Source: Clostridiales bacterium
Lineage (GTDB): Bacteria > Bacillota > Clostridia > Caldicoprobacterales > DTU083
NCBI GenBank assembly: GCA_012512335.1
Contig: JAAZEK010000197.1
Location: 1 to 38,325, forward strand
DNA length: 38,325 bases
Direction: 5' to 3'
Each line of letters opens with the position of its first letter. The first letter of the stretch is position 1. Positions 33,125 through 38,325 of the stretch are shown piece by piece. A model generated the notes under the pieces. The model did not search any database. It had not been told where the DNA came from and worked only from the letters and a program-made list of their open reading frames with translations. The position numbers and the translations under genes are program-made.

Positions 33125-34207
33125 GTGTTGGAATTTGATATCGACAATGATCAATTTGCGCAAATAAAGGTAGTTGGAATCGGGGGAGCCGGTAATAATG
33201 CTATTAACCGGATGATACTAGAAGGTATGAAGGGTGTAGATTTTATTTCGGTGAACACCGATAAACAGGCTTTATATCTCTCACAGTCAACTCAAAAGAT
33301 TCAAATAGGAGAGAAGCTAACAAAAGGCCTTGGTGCAGGAGCTAATCCTGAAATTGGTGAGAAAGCTGCAGAAGAAAGCCGAGAAGAGATTGCACAATCC
33401 CTTAAAGGCGCCGATATGGTTTTTATCACTGCTGGAATGGGCGGGGGCACAGGCACTGGTGCAGCGCCAATAGTAGCAGAGCTAGCTAAGGAGCTGGGGA
33501 TATTGACTGTTGGTGTTGTCACCAGACCCTTCCTTTTTGAAGGTCGTCAAAGATCCATAAACTCGGAAAAGGGTATAGCCATGCTAAAGGACAAGGTAGA
33601 CACCTTGATTACCATACCCAATGACAGACTTTTACAGGTAGTTGAAAAACGTACTTCCATGCTGGAAGCCTTTAAAGTTGCTGATGACGTACTACGTCAA
33701 GGTGTACAGGGTATATCAGACCTGATTGCTGTACCTGGCCTGGTCAACCTTGACTTTGCTGATGTTCGTACGATCATGCGTGAAAAAGGCTTAGCACATA
33801 TGGGTATTGGTAAAGGTAGTGGCGACAATCGCGCAACTGATGCAGCCAAGCAGGCGATTCAAAGTCCATTGCTGGAAACCACAATTGAAGGAGCCAGAGG
33901 TGTTTTGCTCAACATCACAGGTGGACCGAATTTGGGGCTGTTCGAAGTCAATGAAGCTGCTGAGCTTATTGCAGAAGCTGCTGATCCAGAAGCAAATATC
34001 ATATTTGGTGCAGTAATTGATGAGGACTTACAAGATGAAATCCGTATCATCGTTATTGCCACTGGCTTCCAACATCAAAAGGAAAAACAGGAACGTAAGC
34101 AGGTAAGCAAGGTTATTGAATCAGTAAAGTCAGCTGTTACTACTGAGAATGAACAATCCGATGATCTAGACATTCCAACCTTCCTCAGAAGAAATCGCTT
34201 AAAGTAA
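33125..34207 (+). CDS. ftsZ: Cell division protein FtsZ
   Basis: The 360-aa tubulin-like GTPase has IKVVGIGGAGNNAIN (about 13-27), the signature GGGTGTGAAP (about 106-115), NTDKQAL, the T7 loop NLDFADVRTIM and a short linker to the conserved C-terminal peptide DIPTFLRR, which binds FtsA and SepF. GTG at 33125 has GAGGAGGG upstream. It polymerises into the Z ring. A complex of hairpins, ending in a strong terminator, follows. Confidence 0.98.
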   Translation: MLEFDIDNDQFAQIKVVGIGGAGNNAINRMILEGMKGVDFISVNTDKQALYLSQSTQKIQIGEKLTKGLGAGANPEIGEKAAEESREEIAQSLKGADMVFITAGMGGGTGTGAAPIVAELAKELGILTVGVVTRPFLFEGRQRSINSEKGIAMLKDKVDTLITIPNDRLLQVVEKRTSMLEAFKVADDVLRQGVQGISDLIAVPGLVNLDFADVRTIMREKGLAHMGIGKGSGDNRATDAAKQAIQSPLLETTIEGARGVLLNITGGPNLGLFEVNEAAELIAEAADPEANIIFGAVIDEDLQDEIRIIVIATGFQHQKEKQERKQVSKVIESVKSAVTTENEQSDDLDIPTFLRRNRLK

Positions 34208-34236
34208 TCATATAGTATAATCGTTTTAGAAATTAA

Positions 34237-34325
34237 AACAAAGGCTTATATCGAAGCAATTATTATGAAGCCTTTGTTGAAATACCTTTAACGGAAAGTG
34301 TATTATAAGGAAATCTATACTTTCC
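34237..34325. other. Two hairpins downstream of ftsZ
   Basis: AACAAAGGCTT (34237-34247) pairs with AAGCCTTTGTT (34268-34278), an 11-bp stem. GGAAAGT (34293-34299) pairs with ACTTTCC (34319-34325). Neither has a T run. They may protect the ftsZ mRNA 3' end. Confidence 0.6.
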
Positions 34326-34337
34326 TAGGCATTATTA

Positions 34338-34377
34338 AATAACGACAATAAAGTACCTTTATTGTCGTTATTTTTTT
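34338..34377 (+). terminator. Strong intrinsic terminator between ftsZ and spoIIGA
   Basis: A perfect 16-bp stem (34338-34353 with 34357-34372; core AACGACAATAAAG) with a 3-nt loop runs into a T stretch ending at 34377. It separates vegetative division transcription from the spoIIGA-sigE operon. Confidence 0.9.
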
Positions 34378-34477
34378 GGTTTTGCACACATGGTTCTACA
34401 AGATTCTCTTTTTGAATATGTTAATATGAATACAATAATTAAAAAGGACAGTGAGTGGACAAAAGGTAGGGGTAGGG

Positions 34478-35374
34478 GTGGAGTACCGATTTTTGGATGT
34501 CATTTGGTTGGATAATCTGCTGGTTAATTTTGTGGTACTGTGGCTCACATGGAAGATATCTGGAAACAATGCTCCCATGTGGCGCTTATGGTGCTCTGCC
34601 TGCATCGGAGCTTGTTACACTATATTGCTAATTCTACCTGGTTTTTCTGTGCTATCTACTTTTATACTTAAGATAATGCTGTCTTTGGCAATGCTGGCTG
34701 TTGGATTTCGGATATCTTCCTTTTCGGCAGGACTGAAATTGCTGGGCTATTTTTATGGTATCACTTTTCTGATGGGAGGGGCTGCTTTTGGCTTTTATTA
34801 TTTTTTTAATGCCGATATTCATGTAAGCCAGGGTATGTTTCTCATCAAAGACTTCCCCATAAAAATAATAATTTACTCCATGGCTTTTATTATCATGCTA
34901 TACCGGTGGCTGTGGCCTTTATTGCAGCTTAGAATAAACCATCATCAGCTGGTTTATAAAGTTAAGATACACTTTGGAGATGACAGTGTGATTTTAGATG
35001 GGTTTCTAGATACAGGAAACGAGTTGGCGGATCCTATATCTGGCCGTCCAGTAATGGTGGTGGAATTTGATTCAATAAGGATTATACTTCCAGCTGAAAT
35101 AGAAAAAATATATAAGGAAGGTAAAGAACAACAATTGGACTATGTGACTGAGATTTTATCAGAGTCCACATGGATTAATCGTTTCTTTATAGTGCCATAT
35201 AGCACCCTGAATACTAGTAATGATTATCTTTTAGCCTTTAGACCAGATAGTATTGAGATTCTTACAGAAGGAAGCTGGTTGGAAACCAAACAATCCCTGG
35301 TGGGAATCCGCAACCGTAAACTATCCACTGACGATGAGTATCATGCTTTAATTCAACCACAAATAATCCCATAG
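34478..35374 (+). CDS. spoIIGA: Sporulation sigma-E factor-processing peptidase SpoIIGA
   Basis: The likely start is GTG 34478 (298 aa), just after AGGTAGGGG, because the product then begins like other SpoIIGA proteins (VEYRFLDVIWLDNLLVNF). A GTG at 34451 is an alternative. About five N-terminal membrane helices (about 8-150) are followed by a cytoplasmic domain with the aspartic-protease motif GFLDTGNELADP (Asp about 178). SpoIIGA cleaves the pro-sequence of sigma-E in the mother cell after septation. I could not find a clear Spo0A box upstream. sigE follows 15 bp downstream. Confidence 0.93.
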   Translation: MEYRFLDVIWLDNLLVNFVVLWLTWKISGNNAPMWRLWCSACIGACYTILLILPGFSVLSTFILKIMLSLAMLAVGFRISSFSAGLKLLGYFYGITFLMGGAAFGFYYFFNADIHVSQGMFLIKDFPIKIIIYSMAFIIMLYRWLWPLLQLRINHHQLVYKVKIHFGDDSVILDGFLDTGNELADPISGRPVMVVEFDSIRIILPAEIEKIYKEGKEQQLDYVTEILSESTWINRFFIVPYSTLNTSNDYLLAFRPDSIEILTEGSWLETKQSLVGIRNRKLSTDDEYHALIQPQIIP

Positions 35375-35389
35375 CAGGAGGTAAAATAT

Positions 35390-36121
35390 ATGTCTTTGTT
35401 TAATAAGCTAAAGATGCACTACCAGGTTCTCCGAATTAAAATTATCAGCAAGCTCCAATTTGTAAAGGCAAGGTTTATCTACTACATAAGTGGCAATGAA
35501 GCCCTCCCACCGCCCTTGTCTACCGAGGAGGAGGTAAGTCTTATTTCAAGGCTGGACCAGGGGGATCTTTCAGTTAAAGGCACTTTGATTGAAAGAAATC
35601 TTCGCTTGGTTGTTTATATTGCCAGAAAGTTTGAAAATACGGGAGTAGGGGTAGAGGATTTAATATCCATAGGCACCATAGGCTTGATTAAGGCAGTTAA
35701 CACCTTCGACCCTTCTAAAAAAATTAAATTGGCTACCTATGCTTCCAGATGTATAGAAAATGAAATTCTTATGTATCTTCGTAGAAATGGGAAGGTGAAA
35801 TCTGAGGTTTCATTTGATGAACCATTGAACATAGATTGGGACGGTAATGAATTGTTGCTCTCGGATATTTTAGGCACGGAAAATGATTTGGTAACCAAAT
35901 ACATAGAGGATGAGGTTGATAAGGAGCTTCTGTACTTAGCTATGGATCATCTTACCCAAAGGGAAAGATGCATAATCGAGCTGAGATTTGGACTCAAAGA
36001 CGGCTCAGAGAAAACTCAAAAAGAAGTAGCAGATTTGTTGGGAATTTCCCAATCATATATTTCTCGCTTGGAAAAACGTATTATAAAACGTTTGAAAAAG
36101 GAAATAAGTCGAATGCTATAA
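35390..36121 (+). CDS. sigE: RNA polymerase sporulation sigma-E factor (pro-form)
   Basis: The 243-aa protein starts with an inhibitory pro-sequence of about 30 residues ending in FIYYISGNEALPPPLS, matching the SpoIIGA cleavage region of B. subtilis. Region 2 (NLRLVVYIARKFENTGVGVEDLISIGTIGLIKAV) and region 4 (TQKEVADLLGISQSYISRLEKRIIKRLK) follow. Sigma-E directs early mother-cell genes. AGGAGGT is upstream of the ATG. It is co-transcribed with spoIIGA; read-through into sigG passes the 85-nt leader described below. Confidence 0.97.
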   Translation: MSLFNKLKMHYQVLRIKIISKLQFVKARFIYYISGNEALPPPLSTEEEVSLISRLDQGDLSVKGTLIERNLRLVVYIARKFENTGVGVEDLISIGTIGLIKAVNTFDPSKKIKLATYASRCIENEILMYLRRNGKVKSEVSFDEPLNIDWDGNELLLSDILGTENDLVTKYIEDEVDKELLYLAMDHLTQRERCIIELRFGLKDGSEKTQKEVADLLGISQSYISRLEKRIIKRLKKEISRML

Positions 36122-36123
36122 GC

Positions 36124-36152
36124 GAATAAATTACTCCATCTGAGGCAATACT
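36124..36152 (+). promoter_or_regulatory. Candidate forespore (sigma-F/sigma-G) promoter of sigG
   Basis: GAATA (36124-36128), 15 bp and GGCAATACT (36144-36152) fit the sigma-F pattern GyATA-N15/16-GGnnAnAnT with one mismatch in the -35. Start of transcription would be about 36158-36160. Confidence 0.55.
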
Positions 36153-36199
36153 TTCTTTAAGAAGGACATCCTGTTTTTCACAGGATCAGGGATGGAGGG
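36134..36199 (+). promoter_or_regulatory. sigG leader that can mask its Shine-Dalgarno
   Basis: CTCCATC (36134-36140) is complementary to GATGGAG (36191-36197), which overlaps the sigG Shine-Dalgarno GGAGGG (36194-36199). Inside, ATCCTGT (36168-36174) and ACAGGAT (36180-36186) form a second stem. The blocking arm is upstream of the predicted sigG transcript start, so only read-through RNA would contain it. Confidence 0.5.
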
Positions 36200-36206
36200 A
36201 AAATGC

Positions 36207-36980
36207 ATGCACACGAATAAAGTGGAAATTTGTGGCGTAAACACATCGCAGCTTCCTGTCCTTACAAATGAGGAAATGATGAAGCTATTTTCGCGAATGC
36301 ATGCCGGAGACGAAAGTGCAAGACAAGAGTTTATACAGGGAAATCTGCGATTGGTGCTCAGTGTGATTCAGCGATTCAATAATAGGGGCGAGTCTGTAGA
36401 CGACTTGTTTCAGGTTGGTTGCATTGGCTTGATTAAGGCTATTGACAATTTTGATACGTCTCATAATGTTCGATTTTCTACCTATGCAGTACCGATGATC
36501 ATCGGGGAAATTCGAAGATATCTTCGAGATAATAATTCTATAAGGGTTAGCCGCTCTCTTAGAGATATAGCTTATAAGGCATTGCAGGTTAGAGAACAAT
36601 TAATTTTCAAGAATTCCAAGGAGCCAACAGTATCAGAGATTGCTAAAGCATTAGAAATGCCTAGGGAAGAAGTCGTGTTTGCCCTGGACGCAATTCAAGA
36701 TCCAATTTCATTGTTTGAACCTATCTATCATGATGGCGGTGATGCCATATTTGTAATGGATCAAATCCAAGATGAAAAGACTCAGGATGAAACTTGGTTG
36801 GAGGGAATTGCCTTAAAAGAGGCCATGAAGAAGCTAAACGATCGGGAAAAACTGATACTCACCTTAAGGTTCTTTGATGGAAGAACTCAAATGGAGGTAG
36901 CCGAGGAAATCGGTATCTCTCAAGCACAAGTATCAAGACTTGAAAAGACAGCTTTAAATCATATGCGCAAATATATTTGA
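36207..36980 (+). CDS. sigG: RNA polymerase sporulation sigma-G factor
   Basis: The ATG at 36207 (257 aa) gives MHTNKVEICGVNTSQLPVL, like the B. subtilis N-terminus MSRNKVEICGVDTSKLPVL, and is 7 nt after GGAGGG; the ATG at 36192 lies within that site. Region 2 (NLRLVLSVIQRFNNRGESVDDLFQVGCIGLIKAI), region 3 (SLRDIAYKALQVREQL) and region 4 (RTQMEVAEEIGISQAQVSRLEKTAL) are all present. Sigma-G controls late forespore genes. Its promoter and a leader with masking potential are in the gap after sigE. Confidence 0.97.
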   Translation: MHTNKVEICGVNTSQLPVLTNEEMMKLFSRMHAGDESARQEFIQGNLRLVLSVIQRFNNRGESVDDLFQVGCIGLIKAIDNFDTSHNVRFSTYAVPMIIGEIRRYLRDNNSIRVSRSLRDIAYKALQVREQLIFKNSKEPTVSEIAKALEMPREEVVFALDAIQDPISLFEPIYHDGGDAIFVMDQIQDEKTQDETWLEGIALKEAMKKLNDREKLILTLRFFDGRTQMEVAEEIGISQAQVSRLEKTALNHMRKYI

Positions 36981-37038
36981 CCTAATCCTCGTCATTTTTT
37001 CTCTTCTAGCTTAATAAGATAGAAGGAGAAGATTAGTT

Positions 37039-37261
37039 ACTGCTCATAACTAGGGAAAATAAAAAATATATTTCACTCACTGTTGCGCTCACGAATCAAT
37101 CTAGAGCTCATCTCAGCTGAAAATCCTACAACTTCCAAACTCACTGCGTTCAAACAGTGAAAGTTGCTTAACGGATTTTCTACTGATATTCGCTAAGATT
37201 GATAGTCGTTCCCGCAAAGGTTCGTTGCATATTATTTTTTATTATACAAGACGTGAGCAGT
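37039..37261 (-). mobile_element. MITE-like element, copy D (full length, 223 bp, inverted)
   Basis: It is the reverse orientation of copy C and alignable over its whole length. The ends are ACTGCTCAT (37039-37047) and GTGAGCAGT (37253-37261), with the same change at the matching place in both ends. It fills most of the 312-bp gap between sigG and ymxH and ends 31 bp before the ymxH ATG, so it may carry the ymxH leader or promoter. No ORF is seen, and no clear terminator precedes it after sigG. Confidence 0.8.
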
Positions 37262-37292
37262 AGCGAAGATAGCAGTGGAGCGAGGTGATTAT

Positions 37293-37547
37293 ATGCCAAA
37301 ATCATCGGATTTTAGAACAAAGGAAGTCATAAATGTCCGAGATGGCAGACGTCTAGGTAATATTATTGATATGGAATTTAATTTAAGTGAAGGAAGGATA
37401 ACAGCTATTGTAGTTCCTGGTGCTAGCCGATTCCTAGGCTTACTTAAGGAAGAGGATGATGTAATAATTCCCTGGGATAAGATCAAAAAAATAGGTGACG
37501 ATGTAATACTAGTGGATGTTGCTATTCGAGTTCCTATGCATGGATAG
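37293..37547 (+). CDS. ymxH: YlmC/YmxH-family PRC-barrel protein
   Basis: The 84-aa protein (ATG 37293 after GAGGTGA; the GTG at 37275 lies before it) matches the YlmC/YmxH family: DFRTKEVINVRDGRRLGNIIDMEFN, then EGRITAIVVPG and DDVIIPWDKIKKIGDDVILV. It has a single PRC-barrel fold and no membrane segment. A sporulation-related role is suggested for members next to sigG, but the function is unproven. The gene after sigG is often this one in Clostridia. Confidence 0.88.
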   Translation: MPKSSDFRTKEVINVRDGRRLGNIIDMEFNLSEGRITAIVVPGASRFLGLLKEEDDVIIPWDKIKKIGDDVILVDVAIRVPMHG

Positions 37548-37626
37548 TTGATAAACTAATGGACGAAAGTGCAAAATCATAATATAATGGGTACAAACAG
37601 TTCTGGAAGGAGAGGGGTCCCCAAAA

Positions 37627-38082
37627 ATGAAGTGCCCATTTTGTTTTACACTGGACAGCAAGGTGGTGGATTCTCGGCCCACAGATGAAGGATCGGTTAC
37701 CCGAAGAAGAAGGGAATGTATCGACTGCGGGAAGCGTTTTACCACTTACGAAAAGATAGAAAACTTGCCTATTTTGGTAGTGAAGAAGGATGGTCGACGG
37801 GAAGCATTTGACAGCAATAAAATCATGTCTGGTCTTTTACGGGCATGCGAAAAGCGTCCACTGTCCGTACACAGATTGGAAACTGCCGTGGAGGATATTG
37901 AAAAGCAAGTATATAATTCTCTAGAGCGAGAGATTTCCAGCCAGACCATTGGTGAAATGGTGATGGAAAAGCTACGGGAACTAGATGAGGTAGCTTATGT
38001 TCGTTTTGCCTCTGTATATAGGCAATTTAGGGATATTAACACTTTTATGGATGAATTGAACAAGCTACTTAAGGACAAGTAA
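37627..38082 (+). CDS. nrdR: Transcriptional repressor NrdR
   Basis: The 151-aa protein has a zinc ribbon with CPFC (Cys3, Cys6) and CIDC (Cys31, Cys34), followed by the ATP-cone domain (about 46-136, LPILVVKKDGRREAFD onward). It represses ribonucleotide reductase genes in response to ATP/dATP. The ATG follows GGAGAGGGG. No NrdR boxes were searched for in this window because no nrd gene is present. A terminator follows. Confidence 0.97.
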   Translation: MKCPFCFTLDSKVVDSRPTDEGSVTRRRRECIDCGKRFTTYEKIENLPILVVKKDGRREAFDSNKIMSGLLRACEKRPLSVHRLETAVEDIEKQVYNSLEREISSQTIGEMVMEKLRELDEVAYVRFASVYRQFRDINTFMDELNKLLKDK

Positions 38083-38095
38083 ATTATTATATAAG

Positions 38096-38136
38096 AAAAG
38101 CTAGTATTTGGCATTTTGTTGAATACTAGCTTTTTT
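38096..38136 (+). terminator. Intrinsic terminator after nrdR
   Basis: AAGCTAGTATT (38098-38108) and AATACTAGCTT (38122-38132) form an 11-bp stem with a 13-nt loop, followed by a T run to 38136. Confidence 0.85.
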
Positions 38137-38230
38137 CAATTTTTGGTAGTTGCCCTGAGAAGCATACAAGTGGAATTGTCAGGGTAAGATAATTTCGCAT
38201 TCAATTGAAAATAAAAGAGGTGACAGAATT

Positions 38231-38325
38231 ATGCCCATAGGATTAACTCTCCTGGTTGTGGCAAGTATATTAGTTTTATTTGGCGTGGGACATCAAGTTC
38301 TGGACAGGATGCGACTAAACGACAA
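38231..38325 (+). CDS. Probable DUF1614 membrane protein, N-terminal fragment
   Basis: The ATG at 38231, after GAGGTGAC, opens a frame that runs off the window edge. The 31 visible residues hold a membrane helix (PIGLTLLVVASILVLFGVG) followed by VLDRMRL, similar to the start of DUF1614 proteins found near nrdR in Clostridia. The rest cannot be seen. Confidence 0.5.
   Translation, partial: MPIGLTLLVVASILVLFGVGHQVLDRMRLND

Noticed and set aside
34378..34477. Spo0A boxes upstream of spoIIGA
   Set aside because: No TGTCGAA-like sequence was found; a TACAAT near 34431 has no partner at the usual spacing.

Overview
The window is chromosomal DNA from an anaerobic, endospore-forming, AT-rich Firmicute of the class Clostridia. 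The evidence is the division and cell-wall (dcw) cluster running straight into spoIIGA-sigE-sigG, a meso-diaminopimelate-type MurE, Rex together with an NfnAB-type electron-bifurcating transhydrogenase, Zn-finger adenylate kinase and NrdR. I cannot place it at genus level.

Bases 1-8650 are a patchwork of small accessory genes: an SGNH hydrolase, a secreted barnase-like RNase lipoprotein with its barstar inhibitor, SfsA, a two-helix membrane protein, a small lipoprotein, a DUF2892 protein, an LTA-synthase-family enzyme and the AzlC/AzlD amino-acid exporter. They are separated by repeat-rich intergenic DNA: three copies of a short inverted-repeat element (MITE-like; the fourth lies at 37.0-37.3 kb), a decayed 195-bp palindrome and a 20-bp tandem repeat in the sfsA leader.

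Bases 8740-11630 (minus strand) are the nfnA-nfnB-rex redox operon, which pairs an NADH/NADPH/ferredoxin enzyme with the NADH-sensing repressor. Bases 12.1-16.9 kb (plus strand) hold an SDR oxidoreductase, an ECF-type cobalt/nickel importer (cbiM with a His-rich loop, cbiQ, cbiO) behind a promoter that overlaps a dyad, adenylate kinase and a metallophosphoesterase, closed by a terminator.

Bases 17.0-34.2 kb are the dcw cluster: mraZ (with three MraZ-type boxes), rsmH, ftsL, spoVD/ftsI, murE, murF, mraY, murD, ftsW, murA, ftsQ/divIB, two DUF881 genes, sbp, ftsA, ftsZ. murG and murB are not present between ftsW and ftsQ, where relatives often keep them. Three successive hairpins, the last a strong terminator, separate ftsZ from the sporulation genes spoIIGA, sigE and sigG. 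ymxH, nrdR and the start of a probable DUF1614 gene finish the window.

The most interesting signal is the 85-nt sigE-sigG gap. In a read-through transcript, a CTCCATC stretch can pair with the sigG Shine-Dalgarno. That stretch lies between the -35 and -10 elements of a candidate forespore (sigma-F/sigma-G) promoter, so transcripts from the sigG promoter itself would lack it. This resembles the B. subtilis sigG arrangement. Also notable are substitutions on both sides of the barnase/barstar interface, a Ser in place of the catalytic Thr of LtaS, and paired changes in both ends of one MITE copy. Much of the dcw cluster is ordinary for the group, and I found no wholly new gene system.
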